Notes under the pieces: model-generated
What the model was told of the DNA's origin: nothing
Seen by the model: only the letters and a program-made list of their open reading frames with translations
Database searches by the model: none
Shown: positions 17,166-26,321 of the stretch, in pieces
How positions within the stretch are numbered: position 1 is the stretch's first letter
Layout: each line of letters starts with the position of its first letter
Program-made: the position numbers and the translations under genes
DNA from: Paraburkholderia diazotrophica
Lineage (GTDB): Bacteria; Pseudomonadota; Gammaproteobacteria; Burkholderiales; Burkholderiaceae
Length of the DNA stretch: 57,348 bases
NCBI RefSeq assembly: GCF_900108945.1
Contig: NZ_FNYE01000048.1
Coordinates: 1-57,348, forward strand
Direction: 5' to 3'

Positions 17166-18125
17166 TCACGCCGCATGCAACCCCCCACGCATCAACTGCC
17201 GCACACGCGACATATCCGCCTCGACATGCCCCTGATGCTCGAACAGCTCAGCGAGCCAATCGACGAACGCCCGCACGCGCGGCGATACGCGACGCCCTTT
17301 GACATAAGCAACAGACACAGGCATCGGCATCGGCTTCCACTGCGGCAGCACTTCCCGCAGCAGCCCCTTTTCGAGCAGCGGCTGCGCTGCGATCCGCGCG
17401 GGCTGGATCAACCCGAGCCCTTGCAAACCGCATGTCAGATACGCATGCTCGTCGCTGACCTTGATGAAGCCATTCACCTTCACGGTCAACGGGCTGCCAC
17501 CGACATCGAAGTCGAAATCGACGGCGCGGCCGCTGTGCGGCGACATGCAGTTCACCGCGACATGACCCGACAGATCGTCGAGACTTTCCGGCGCCCCATA
17601 GCGCTCCAGATACGCGGGACTCGCGCACGTCACATGTTCGAGCGAGCCAAGACGCCGCGCGGCCAGCCCTGAATCGGGCAACTCGCCCAACTGGATGCTG
17701 CAATCCACTGCCTCGCCGACGAGATCGACATTGCGATGGCTCACGCCGATCGCCAGATCGATGGCCGGATAGCGTTCATGAAAATCGTCGAGCGCCGGCA
17801 ATACGATCGATGTCGCCACCGCGCCCGGCATTTCGACGCGCAGCCGTCCGCTCGGGTTGTCCTGCGTTTGACGCAGGCTTGCTTCCATCTCGTCGATGTC
17901 GGCGAGAATCTGCGCGCAGCGCTCGTAATATGCCGCGCCTTCCGGCGTGAGGCTCAGGCGGCGCGTCGTGCGCACGAGCAGCGCGGTGCCGAGCATCGCT
18001 TCCAGATTCTGCACAATCGTCGTCGCCGTCGCGCGAGGTAGGTCGAGCGATTGCGCGGCGCGGGTAAAGCTATTGGTATCGACGATACGCATGAAGGTAC
18101 GCATCGCCTGGATACGGTCGATCAC
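17166..18125 (-). CDS. LysR-family transcriptional regulator
   Basis: A 319-residue regulator. The N-terminal winged helix-turn-helix includes SFTRAAQSLDLPRATATT (about residues 18-35), and the C-terminal substrate-binding domain begins near residue 90 (SGRLRVEMPG). A GTG at 18125 is chosen as the start (VIDRIQAMRTF); an upstream ATG at 18164 would add 13 residues not typical of the family. It is transcribed away from the alcohol dehydrogenase gene on the same strand. The C-terminal RQLMRGGLHAA tail is slightly longer than usual. The target is unknown. Confidence 0.9.
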   Translation of the reverse strand: MIDRIQAMRTFMRIVDTNSFTRAAQSLDLPRATATTIVQNLEAMLGTALLVRTTRRLSLTPEGAAYYERCAQILADIDEMEASLRQTQDNPSGRLRVEMPGAVATSIVLPALDDFHERYPAIDLAIGVSHRNVDLVGEAVDCSIQLGELPDSGLAARRLGSLEHVTCASPAYLERYGAPESLDDLSGHVAVNCMSPHSGRAVDFDFDVGGSPLTVKVNGFIKVSDEHAYLTCGLQGLGLIQPARIAAQPLLEKGLLREVLPQWKPMPMPVSVAYVKGRRVSPRVRAFVDWLAELFEHQGHVEADMSRVRQLMRGGLHAA

Positions 18126-18320
18126 GGAACTCTCCAGTTGATTGCTGCAAACGGGACATTCCAAAACCAGATCAGCAAGAAAAGCCGCGGCATGCCCCGT
18201 CCCGTCGGGAAGGCGCGCCGGTAATGCAGATACAAGAGCGATACAACGCGGGAAGCAGGGACAGGCCGCCGTCCTGCGCGGCCCGGGTGGAAGGGGTAAA
18301 GCGGAGGGTCCTGCTGCCCG

Positions 18321-19373
18321 TTACTTCCGGAGCGAATCGAGATCGATGACGAAGCGGTACTTCACATCGCTCTTCAATATGCGCTCATATGCTTCATTGA
18401 TCTTCTGCATCGGGATCATCTCGATGTCGGAGGTGATGCCGTGCTTGCCGCAGAAGTCCAGCATTTCCTGCGTCTCAGCAATGCCGCCGATCAGCGAGCC
18501 CGCCAGGCGGCGACGCTTCATGATCAGGTTGAACACTTGCGGCGACGGGTGATCGTGCTCCGGCGCACCCACCAGCGTCAGCGTGCCGTCACGCTTGAGC
18601 AGGTTGATGAACGGATTCAGATCGTGCTGCGCCGCGACCGTGTTCACGATCAGATCGAAGCTGTTCGCGTGCGCATCCATCTCTGCCTGGTTCTTCGAGA
18701 TCACTACTTCATCGGCGCCGAGGCGCTTCGCGTCGTCGATCTTCGACGGCGACGTCGTGAACAGCACGACGTGCGCGCCCATCGCATGCGCGAGCTTCAC
18801 GCCCATGTGCCCGAGGCCGCCCAGGCCGACGATGCCGACTTTCTTGCCCGGCCCGGCGCCCCAGGTGCGCAGCGGCGAATACGTCGTGATGCCCGCACAC
18901 AGAAGTGGCGCGACGCCCGCGGGATCGAGGTTCTCCGGCACGCGCAGCGCGAACGCTTCGTCGACGACGAGTTGTGTCGAATAACCGCCGTAAGTGACAG
19001 CGCCCGTCACGCGGTCGTTGCCGTTATACGTGCCGACGAAGCCGTTCTCGCAATACTGTTCGAGGCCCTCCTGGCAGCTCGCGCAGATGCGGCACGAATC
19101 GACGAGACAGCCGACGCCGACGAGATCGCCGGCCTTGTACTTCGACACTTGCGGCCCGACTTTCGTCACGCGGCCGACGATCTCATGGCCGGGGACGACG
19201 GGGTAGATCGTGTTCTTCCATTCGTTGCGCGCCTGATGCAGGTCCGAATGGCAGACGCCGCAAAACAGGACTTCGATATGCACATCGTGTTCGCGCAACT
19301 CGCGACGCTGGAATTCGAACGGCGCGAGTTTCGATTGCGCGTCGGTTGCGGCATAAGCGTGGGTCGTGGTCAT
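18321..19373 (-). CDS. NADP-dependent zinc alcohol dehydrogenase (YahK/AdhC type)
   Basis: A 350-residue medium-chain dehydrogenase that reduces aldehydes to alcohols. The catalytic zinc site is in CGVCHSDLH and PGHEIVG. The structural zinc cysteines are in CRICASCQEGLEQYC (about residues 97-111). The coenzyme loop GIVGLGGLGHMGVK (about residue 177) is followed by a segment typical of the cinnamyl-alcohol-dehydrogenase-like NADPH group. ATG 19373 starts the recognisable protein; the longer open frame upstream is not homologous. It is divergent from an AraC-type regulator, a common arrangement for this aldehyde-detoxifying family. Confidence 0.92.
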   Translation of the reverse strand: MTTTHAYAATDAQSKLAPFEFQRRELREHDVHIEVLFCGVCHSDLHQARNEWKNTIYPVVPGHEIVGRVTKVGPQVSKYKAGDLVGVGCLVDSCRICASCQEGLEQYCENGFVGTYNGNDRVTGAVTYGGYSTQLVVDEAFALRVPENLDPAGVAPLLCAGITTYSPLRTWGAGPGKKVGIVGLGGLGHMGVKLAHAMGAHVVLFTTSPSKIDDAKRLGADEVVISKNQAEMDAHANSFDLIVNTVAAQHDLNPFINLLKRDGTLTLVGAPEHDHPSPQVFNLIMKRRRLAGSLIGGIAETQEMLDFCGKHGITSDIEMIPMQKINEAYERILKSDVKYRFVIDLDSLRK

Positions 19374-19736
19374 GAAAGCTCCAATCCTGGTGATGCAATT
19401 CAGCGAGGCGCCACGCGCGTTGACAACGCGCGGCGGGCGAATCTGTCGTGCGCCGAGGCACGCGGGAGTCCGTTGGAATGTCCGTCCGATGAACGGGAAG
19501 GCGGCGGTGCGCGCTTCGCTTGCCTCGTGCGAGAGGCGATGGACGGTGGTGGTCGCGGACAGAAAGCGGGCTTTGCGACAGGGTTCCCATAGTAGGGATC
19601 GCATGCGCCCCAGGGAATACCTGAAGGTCTTGAAGACTTGCCTATTTCTCCTGATGCCGTCCGCTGTAGGCCATTTAATGCTAGATTTCAAGCCATATTC
19701 TATGGCGCATCATGGTCGCGCCGAACGGATTTAATC
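19374..19736. promoter_or_regulatory. 363-bp divergent control region, with palindrome at 19414-19432
   Basis: Separates the alcohol dehydrogenase and the AraC-type regulator. It contains the perfect inverted repeat CGCGCGTT-gac-AACGCGCG (19414-19432) about 40 bp before the dehydrogenase start. The 3' part (19660-19735), before the regulator, is AT-richer and probably carries its promoter. No gene is supported here. Confidence 0.5.
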
Positions 19737-20732
19737 ATGTCGGACACAAAACTTTCAAATAACGCGCTTGCGCAATACACGCCGCAGCAGCGCATGGTCG
19801 AACTGTTGCGCACGCTCGCGCCGAACGAAGGCATGACGGATGCGCCGCTCGAAGGCGTCAAGTTCCTGCGCGCGAATCATCCGATGCCGCGCCGACCCGT
19901 CATGTACGAGCCCAGCATCGTGATCGTCTGCCAGGGCAGAAAGCGCGGGTACCTGGGCGGCCACTCGTACATCTACGATGCGCAGCAATACCTCGTGCTC
20001 TCCGTGCCGCTCCCGTTCGAATGCGAGACAGAGGCGAGCATCGAAGAGCCGTTCCTCGGCATTTCGATCCGCGTCGATCTGACGATGGTCGCGGAACTGC
20101 TGATGCTGCTGAACGAAACGCATGGCGCCGTCGACAGCGAGCCGCGCGGCATCTACTCGACGCCGCTCGACCAGCCGTTGAGCGATGCCGTACTGCGTCT
20201 GCTCGAAGCGCTCGTGTCGCCGTTCGATGCGCGGATTCTCGCGCCGTCGGTCGTGCGCGAGATCTGCTATCGCGTGCTGACGGGCGTGCAGGGCGATGCG
20301 ATCCGCGCGGCGCTCACGCATCAGCATCACTTCGGGCGCATCGCGAAGGCGCTGCGCCGCATCCACACCGAGTACGACGGCGCGCTCGACGTCGAGACGC
20401 TCGCGCGCGAGTCCGGCATGAGCCTCGCCGTGTTTCATGCGCAGTTCAAGACCGTCACGTCGACTTCGCCGATGCAGTACGTGAAGACGACGCGTCTGCA
20501 TCATGCGCGCCTGCTGATGGTGCAGGACGGGCTCAACGCGAGCGCGGCGGCCGCGCGCGTCGGTTATGAAAGCGCATCGCAGTTCAGCCGCGAGTTCAAG
20601 CGGCTGTTCGGCCTCAGTCCCGTCGACGAAGTGAAGCGCATGCGCGGCACGCTGGACCCGGCCGTTTCGGTGCCGCCGCAACGGCCAGCCGCGCCCGCGC
20701 GTAAATTCGGCAAGTACGTGACGACGAACTGA
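19737..20732 (+). CDS. AraC-family transcriptional regulator (AraC_N type)
   Basis: A 331-residue regulator with an N-terminal AraC_N domain (about residues 25-180, containing PSIVIVCQGRKRGYLGG) and a C-terminal double helix-turn-helix (about 215-315) with LARESGMSLAVFHAQFK and ARVGYESASQFSREFKRLFG. The ATG at 19737 is preferred; an in-frame upstream start would add unrelated residues. It is divergent from the zinc alcohol dehydrogenase, and regulators of this subtype commonly activate such neighbours in response to aldehydes. That target is inferred. Confidence 0.92.
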   Translation: MSDTKLSNNALAQYTPQQRMVELLRTLAPNEGMTDAPLEGVKFLRANHPMPRRPVMYEPSIVIVCQGRKRGYLGGHSYIYDAQQYLVLSVPLPFECETEASIEEPFLGISIRVDLTMVAELLMLLNETHGAVDSEPRGIYSTPLDQPLSDAVLRLLEALVSPFDARILAPSVVREICYRVLTGVQGDAIRAALTHQHHFGRIAKALRRIHTEYDGALDVETLARESGMSLAVFHAQFKTVTSTSPMQYVKTTRLHHARLLMVQDGLNASAAAARVGYESASQFSREFKRLFGLSPVDEVKRMRGTLDPAVSVPPQRPAAPARKFGKYVTTN

Positions 20733-20772
20733 CGCGCTGCGACCGCGCTACTGCGTTGCTGTGATCGCGCTG

Positions 20773-21165
20773 TCAAGCGGGGTCGTGACAGCAGACGCAC
20801 AGCTTGTTGCCGTCGGCGTCGCGAAAGTACGCGCCGTAATAGTTCGCGTGATACTCGAGGCGCAGACCGGGTGGCCCTTCGCAGGTCGCGCCGTGAGCGA
20901 GCGCCGTTGCGTGCACGCGATCGACGGTTGGCCGATCAGCCGCCAGCAGCGCGACCATATGGCCGTTGCCCGCGACGGCCGGCTGCCCGTCGAACGGCCG
21001 GCCGACCAGAAAGAGCGGCCGCGCGACGCCGGGTGTCATCCATCCCGCCCACGGCCTGTCGTCCTCGCGAAACTTGAGCACGAGTCCCAGTTCGCGCAAT
21101 AGAGCCGAATAGAACGCATACGCGCGCTCGAAATCGTTGACGCCGATGAACACGTGGGAAAGCAT
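20773..21165 (-). CDS. VOC-superfamily (glyoxalase/bleomycin-resistance-like) protein
   Basis: A 130-residue protein with the paired beta-alpha-beta-beta-beta modules of the vicinal oxygen chelate fold: MLSHVFIGVNDFERAYAFYS at the start, GHMVALLA centrally, and YYGAYFRDADGNKLCVCC at the end, with His and Asp/Asn positions typical of metal ligands. The substrate is unknown. It is divergent from another, shorter VOC-like gene 150 bp away. Confidence 0.85.
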   Translation of the reverse strand: MLSHVFIGVNDFERAYAFYSALLRELGLVLKFREDDRPWAGWMTPGVARPLFLVGRPFDGQPAVAGNGHMVALLAADRPTVDRVHATALAHGATCEGPPGLRLEYHANYYGAYFRDADGNKLCVCCHDPA

Positions 21166-21317
21166 CGAAAGCGGCTCCTTTCAGATCAAAGCCCGGCACA
21201 GCCTGGGAGACAGGTAACGCCGATACCAGCATGACTGCTGATCTGGCTACGCGTACGCGCGGCAATTACGATGGTCGCGTCGTCAACACACATGAACCTT
21301 ACGCGGAGCCCGACATC

Positions 21318-21632
21318 ATGAAGCGTTTTCATATCGCGCTGGCCGTTGCGAACCTCGATGAATCGATTGCCGACTATAGCGGCCGGCTCGGACAGCCGCC
21401 GTCGGCCGTGGTGCCGGGGCAGTACGCGATGTGGCGCACCGATCTGCTCAACTTCTCGATCAACGAAAAGCCCGAAAAAGCAGGGCAATTGCGCCACGTC
21501 GGCTTCGAGGACGACTCGGCGGAAGGCTATTCGAGCAGCGTCGATGTGAACGGGCTCGAATGGGAGCTGTTCTCGGCGGCGGAGCAGGATCGCCGCATCG
21601 TCAGCGCATATGGCGTTCCAGTGCGTGACTGA
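21318..21632 (+). CDS. short VOC-superfamily protein
   Basis: A 104-residue protein starting KRFHIALAVANLDESIADYS, the first VOC strand-helix unit, and ending with VDVNGLEWELFSAAEQD. The metal-ligand-like residues His5, His69 (LRHVGFE) and Glu (WELF) are visible. It is short for the family but contains both modules. Function unknown. Confidence 0.75.
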   Translation: MKRFHIALAVANLDESIADYSGRLGQPPSAVVPGQYAMWRTDLLNFSINEKPEKAGQLRHVGFEDDSAEGYSSSVDVNGLEWELFSAAEQDRRIVSAYGVPVRD

Positions 21633-21674
21633 GCACGCAACTGAGCATGCTACGGGGCGCGCAACGCACGCCGC

Positions 21675-23141
21675 TCACTTGCTGCCCGCTTCCTGCGATG
21701 TATAGTGCGCGCGCTTTTCGTCGTACATCAGCAGATCGGCGCGCTGCACGCCTTCTTCGATCCGCTCGCCTCGCTGCACCGTCGCGGCGCCCATCGAAAA
21801 GCTGATCGGCGAGCCCGGATAGAACTGGTTGTTCAGATCGACGAGCTGACGGATCGTCTCGATCATCGCCGCGCCGCCGCGCTCGTCGGTGCCGGGCAGC
21901 AGGATCGCGAACTCGTCGCCGCCGATACGCGCCGCGTTGAACGGCGTCTCCATCGCCTTCGCGAGCACTTCGCCGGCACGGCGCAGCAGCGCGTCGCCGG
22001 CCGCGTGGCCCAACTGGTCGTTGACGCGCTTCAGGCCGTTGAGGTCGGCCATGATGACCGTCACCGGGAACGGACCCTTGCGCTCCAGCCGGTTCAGCTC
22101 GTCGACATAGAACGAACGGTTGCGCAGTTTCGTCAGCACGTCGTGCTTGCCGAGAAACTCCAGATACGCCTCGGCTTTCTTGCGCGCGGTGATGTCGGTC
22201 AGCGCGACGAGCACGAGGTCCCATGTGCGCTCGTGGCCCGGCAGCACCGAGAATTGCAGGTGCACGTGCACCTCGTTCGCTTCGAGCGAATAGTTGAGCA
22301 CTTCGCGCTGTTGAAAGAGCTTGCCGTCCCACAGGTCGATCAGCTGCTCGCGAAAGTGCGGGCGCATGTCGTCGCGGAACACTTCGGGCAGGCGGGACAG
22401 CAGCGTTTTCTTGTCAGGCGCGGCAAACATCTCCAGCGTGTGCCGGTTCACGTCGATCACGTGAATCTCGGCCATGCAGCGCTCGACGAACTCGGGGTGG
22501 ACATCGGTGAACGTGCGGAAATCGGTGATGCCGGCGGCGCGCGCTTCGTCGAGCAGACGCTTGACCGCGCTGAAATCCTCGACCCACAGCGACACGGGCG
22601 AATGCTCGAACAGCCCGCGCACGTGCTGTTCGGCGGCCGTCACACGATGGCGCGCGTTTTCGAGCTCCGTGATGTCCTCCGTCGACACCAGCACGCGATC
22701 CCAGCGTTCCTCGTGTCCCGGCAGGATCTTGCCCTTCAGCAGTATGTCGAGGCGCCGCCCGCCGAGCGTGTAGTTGACGGTCTGGCTCGTGAAGTGCGGC
22801 TGGCCGGACCATAGCTGGCACAGCTCTTCGAGGTGCGTCTTCAGCATGTCGTCGCGGAAGACGGTGGACAGGTTGTCCGTCAGCGAGCTGAAATCGGCGG
22901 CTTCGAACAGCGACAGCGCCTTCTGGTTCACCTTGATCACGCGGATGCGGCTCGCGCATTCGGCGATGCGCCGCACGTCCTCGCCGATATGCGCGCGCAG
23001 ATCGGTCACGCCCTGCTCGCGCCACGCTTCGAACAGCGCTTTCACGCCGCTGAAGTCTTCCAGCCACAGCGCGACGGGGGCGAGGTCGAACATTTCGGAG
23101 TCGTCGTCGGCTGTGCTGCGCCGGCTGGAGGAGTTGGGCAT
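21675..23141 (-). CDS. diguanylate cyclase with two tandem PAS-like sensor domains
   Basis: Makes cyclic di-GMP. The 488-residue protein has two similar N-terminal sensor units, starting LAPVALWLEDFSGVKALFEA (about residue 21) and SPVSLWVEDFSAVKRLLDEA (about residue 181), each followed by a VNxxxLxxFxA segment and RDDM, so the sensor was duplicated. A GGDEF domain follows (about 325-480) with the intact active-site motif RIGGDEFAIL. The inhibitory RxxD I-site expected five residues before GGDEF is replaced by ETPF, so product feedback is probably absent. There is no membrane segment, which points to a cytoplasmic sensor. Confidence 0.93.
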   Translation of the reverse strand: MPNSSSRRSTADDDSEMFDLAPVALWLEDFSGVKALFEAWREQGVTDLRAHIGEDVRRIAECASRIRVIKVNQKALSLFEAADFSSLTDNLSTVFRDDMLKTHLEELCQLWSGQPHFTSQTVNYTLGGRRLDILLKGKILPGHEERWDRVLVSTEDITELENARHRVTAAEQHVRGLFEHSPVSLWVEDFSAVKRLLDEARAAGITDFRTFTDVHPEFVERCMAEIHVIDVNRHTLEMFAAPDKKTLLSRLPEVFRDDMRPHFREQLIDLWDGKLFQQREVLNYSLEANEVHVHLQFSVLPGHERTWDLVLVALTDITARKKAEAYLEFLGKHDVLTKLRNRSFYVDELNRLERKGPFPVTVIMADLNGLKRVNDQLGHAAGDALLRRAGEVLAKAMETPFNAARIGGDEFAILLPGTDERGGAAMIETIRQLVDLNNQFYPGSPISFSMGAATVQRGERIEEGVQRADLLMYDEKRAHYTSQEAGSK

Positions 23142-23297
23142 GACGGGTCCAGAATCGAAAGTCTCGCTATTCTACGGTGCCAATTTGCGATGCCCGGCAA
23201 AAAGAGCGGGCGTGCGGCGCTGGAACGGATGAGTCCGGCCGCAAGCGGGATATCGGCAAATCGCGGCGAATCTGCAGCGCATGTGCGTGCAGACCGG

Positions 23298-24512
23298 TCA
23301 GACGAGAAGCGACGCGAGCGTCGGGAAATCGTCGCGGTAAAGCGTGACGAGCCGCGCGGCGGTCTGATCGAGCCGCTTCTGGTCAACGGATAAAGCGTCG
23401 TTCACGCCGTCGGCCAATCCGCTCACGGTGACGGCCTTGGGCGAATCCGGGTCTTCCCATGTTTCGGCGAAGGCGGTCTGCTTGCAGGGCCGCACGAAGT
23501 CTTCGTCATGCAGCAGATTGATGCGCGGCCGCGCAAACGCCATCGCGACGATCCGCCCATGCAGACTGCTGCCGAGATACCCGCGGCTGTGTGCGATCAG
23601 CGCGCAGATGTCCCAGATATTCAGCGAATCGAACACATGGACGGACGACGCGTGCATGCGCGCAGCGGTGCGTTCGAAGCACGACAGATCGTCGTGCCAC
23701 GGCGCAGCGCCCGCGCGAAAGAACACGACGGCGAGGCCGTGCGTGTGCGCGACGCGGTCCAGTTGCGCGGCGATCTGCGCGAGCGTCGCATCGTCGCCGA
23801 AATCGGCGCTGAACTGCACGGCGAGATAGCCGTTGGGTGCCGCCGAGCGTATCCGTTCGATTGCCGGCGTCGACGCGCGCTCGCGGATCGTATCGCCGAA
23901 CAGGTTCGCTACCATGACGGCGCAATCCGGGACGAGCCGCGCCTCGATGCCGGACTGCGCGAGCCATGCCTGCGTGTGCGCATCGCGCACGGTGACATCG
24001 TCAGCGGCAGCGAGCTTCGTAAGCACTTCGCTGCGCAATGCTTCGTCGCGGCCGCTCAGGCCCACGCCACCGACGCCATGAAAGAGCACGCGCGCGGCTG
24101 AGGGCAGCGCTTCCTTCGACGACACATAGGGCGCATGCGCCCGCGTACCGAGCACACGATGCGCCCACGCCAGGCGATCGCGATCGTGCTGATGCGACGC
24201 GATGAGCCGTTGCACGTCGTCGGGCGATTGCAGCATCACGGCGGCTTCCCATGCATCGCACGTGAGGATTTCTCCGCCGACATGGATCAGATCGACCGCA
24301 CGTTCGTGCATCTGCATGAGCGCTCCGACCCGATGGCCGCCGTGCGCGCGCAGGTCGCGAGCCGCGAGTCCCGCGAAGCGCACGTCGCGCTCGCCCAGCA
24401 TGCGTGCGACGACGTGGGGAAACAGCATGTCGCCCAGGTTGTGCCGGTCGAACGCGCCGAACAGTACGACGGGTGATAACTTGCGCGCCGAGCCGTCATT
24501 TGACTTTCGCAT
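23298..24512 (-). CDS. polysaccharide pyruvyl transferase-family protein
   Basis: A 404-residue protein with the family start VVLFGAFDRHNLGDMLFP (about residues 15-32), HVGGEIL near residue 76, RDAHTQAWL, and the C-terminal SLHGRIVAMAFARPRI (about residue 325). Members transfer pyruvate ketals onto exopolysaccharide sugars or act as related transferases. No glycosyltransferase or EPS export genes are adjacent, so the acceptor is unknown. Confidence 0.82.
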   Translation of the reverse strand: MRKSNDGSARKLSPVVLFGAFDRHNLGDMLFPHVVARMLGERDVRFAGLAARDLRAHGGHRVGALMQMHERAVDLIHVGGEILTCDAWEAAVMLQSPDDVQRLIASHQHDRDRLAWAHRVLGTRAHAPYVSSKEALPSAARVLFHGVGGVGLSGRDEALRSEVLTKLAAADDVTVRDAHTQAWLAQSGIEARLVPDCAVMVANLFGDTIRERASTPAIERIRSAAPNGYLAVQFSADFGDDATLAQIAAQLDRVAHTHGLAVVFFRAGAAPWHDDLSCFERTAARMHASSVHVFDSLNIWDICALIAHSRGYLGSSLHGRIVAMAFARPRINLLHDEDFVRPCKQTAFAETWEDPDSPKAVTVSGLADGVNDALSVDQKRLDQTAARLVTLYRDDFPTLASLLV

Positions 24513-24788
24513 TGCGATGCCCTACGAATCGATTTAACCGGTCGTCGGTTTATCGGTGCAAATGATCATACGAGTCACCGGAATCTGTACGGAGGGTACA
24601 CGCAATTCGCGCATTGGCCACGTGAACGCGCATCGCGGCACACACGCGAGCGACACGCGCAATACGAGGAACACGTGTTTTCCGGCGAAGCCATTCGAAG
24701 CGCTTCGCCGTGAGCGGGCGACGATCTGTCTGCGCGCACCGGCATCCCGGTGCGCCTCCTCATGCCTGAAAAGAACAGGGGCAGCGTC

Positions 24789-24989
24789 ATGTTCACTTAC
24801 GTCATCGTGATGGCCATCTCGGCCTTCATTCCCTATGTCGCGACACCCGCTGCCGAAGCCGGTGTGAAGACGATCGTCTCCCATCACGACGATACGGAAA
24901 CGGGCGGCGTGGACGCGCCCGCGCAGATGCAAACGCTCGTCGCGCAAGACGGCGCGGTTGCCAATGCTGCGCCCAGGAATGAGCATTGA
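24789..24989 (+). CDS. possible small secreted or membrane-anchored protein
   Basis: A 66-residue frame starting MFTYVIVMAISAFIPYVATP, with a hydrophobic N-terminus and then a polar His/Asp-containing tail. The ribosome-binding site is weak and I know no homologue. The frame is open in GC-rich DNA, so it may be chance. Confidence 0.3.
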   Translation: MFTYVIVMAISAFIPYVATPAAEAGVKTIVSHHDDTETGGVDAPAQMQTLVAQDGAVANAAPRNEH

Positions 24990-25289
24990 CGGCACTCCGC
25001 GTCAAAGCAGGCCGGCAAGCATTGCGCCTCTTCATCGAGTCGAAACAAGGCGAAAGGGACTGGCTCCGATAGCGGGCCACAGCTTCTATGTGCCTTCCCT
25101 CCGGCGCGTCTTTTCGCGGCGCGCCACGGTCCCGTCTGGCCGCGCGGACCCTCTGCTGAAGAGAGTCTTGTCGCGCTGTACCATCGGCGTCGATGATCGA
25201 AACGATGTTGATGGATGATTGTGCGCGCATCGGTGCGAAGCGCGTTCACTCATTGCTTTCCTGTCGATCCACCCGCCCCATCGGCGGCG
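24990..25289. other. about 300-bp gene-free stretch before the alpha/beta hydrolase
   Basis: No supported gene or RNA. Together with 24513-24788 it makes a gene-poor 825-bp interval (apart from the doubtful frame at 24789). It ends at a 16-bp tandem duplication. Confidence 0.5.
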
Positions 25290-25321
25290 CAATGTGTCAC
25301 CACCTCAATGTGTCACCACCT
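25290..25321 (+). repeat. perfect tandem duplication of a 16-bp unit
   Basis: CAATGTGTCACCACCT occurs twice head to tail (25290-25305 and 25306-25321), immediately before the ribosome-binding site aaaggagcg and the ATG of the hydrolase. It looks like a recent slippage event in the 5' untranslated region. Confidence 0.9.
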
Positions 25322-25337
25322 AAAGGAGCGAAGTTCA

Positions 25338-26159
25338 ATGAGCACGATCACCACGAAGGATGGCACGCAGATTTTCTACAAGGACTGGGGCTCGGGCCGT
25401 CCCGTCGTCTTCTCGCATGGCTGGCCGCTCGATGCGGACGCATGGGATGCGCAGATGCTGTTCTTGCTGCAAAAGGGCTTTCGCGTGATCGCACACGATC
25501 GCCGTGGACATGGCCGCTCGGGCCAGCCGTCGAGCGGCAATGACATGGACACCTACGCCGACGATCTCGCCGCGCTGCTCGATGCACTCGATATCCAGGG
25601 CGCGACGCTCGTCGGGCATTCGACGGGCGGAGGCGAAGTCGCGCACTATATCGGCCGTCACGGCACGAAGCGCGTCGCGAAGGCGGTGCTGATCGGCGCG
25701 GTGCCGCCGTTGATGTTGAAGACGCAAGCGAATCCCGGCGGCTTGCCGCTGGACGTGTTCGACGGCATTCGCAAGGGCGTCGCCGACAACCGCTCGCAGT
25801 TCTACAAGGACCTCGCGATGCCGTTCTTCGGCTTCAACCGTCCGAACGCAAAGGTGTCGCAAGGCACGATCGACGCGTTCTGGGCGCAGGGCATGGCGGG
25901 CGGCATTCACGGCCAGTACCTGTGCATCCGCGAGTTCTCTGAAGTCGACTACACGGAAGACCTGAAGAAGTTCGATGTGCCGACGCTGATCCTGCACGGC
26001 GACGACGATCAGATCGTGCCGATCGACGCCGCCGGCAGGATGTCCGCGGAGATCGTGAAGAACGCGACGTTCAAGGTCTACGAGGGCAGCCCGCACGGCA
26101 TGTGCGTGACGGAGGCGGACAAGATCAACGCCGATCTGCTCGCGTTCATCAACAGCTAG
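25338..26159 (+). CDS. alpha/beta hydrolase, chloroperoxidase/arylesterase type
   Basis: A 273-residue hydrolase with the cofactor-free haloperoxidase/esterase pattern: oxyanion region FSHGWPLDADAW (about residue 26), nucleophile elbow GHSTGGGEV (Ser near residue 97), acid Asp in LHGDDDQIVP (about residue 225) and base His in GSPHGMC (about residue 254). The acyl or peracid substrate is unknown. It has a strong ribosome-binding site (aaaggag) 10 nt before the ATG and is followed by a classic terminator, so it is a single-gene unit. Confidence 0.93.
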   Translation: MSTITTKDGTQIFYKDWGSGRPVVFSHGWPLDADAWDAQMLFLLQKGFRVIAHDRRGHGRSGQPSSGNDMDTYADDLAALLDALDIQGATLVGHSTGGGEVAHYIGRHGTKRVAKAVLIGAVPPLMLKTQANPGGLPLDVFDGIRKGVADNRSQFYKDLAMPFFGFNRPNAKVSQGTIDAFWAQGMAGGIHGQYLCIREFSEVDYTEDLKKFDVPTLILHGDDDQIVPIDAAGRMSAEIVKNATFKVYEGSPHGMCVTEADKINADLLAFINS

Positions 26160-26184
26160 GCGCGCACGCGGACCGTATGCGATG

Positions 26185-26219
26185 GCGGCGCATCCTCTTG
26201 CGGGATGCGCCGCTTTTTT
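26185..26219 (+). terminator. Rho-independent terminator after the alpha/beta hydrolase
   Basis: GCGGCGCATCC (26185-26195) pairs with GGATGCGCCGC (26203-26213), giving an 11-bp stem and 7-nt loop, followed by TTTTTT (26214-26219). This is the clearest intrinsic terminator in the window. Confidence 0.93.
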
Positions 26220-26321
26220 ATTCAAGCGGCACGGTCTGTCGCGCGATACGGAATACGCCGGCGTTTGCGCTTCGTTTCCGACGCGATAACATCGCATCCA
26301 TCGCGACTCCATGAACGGAAC

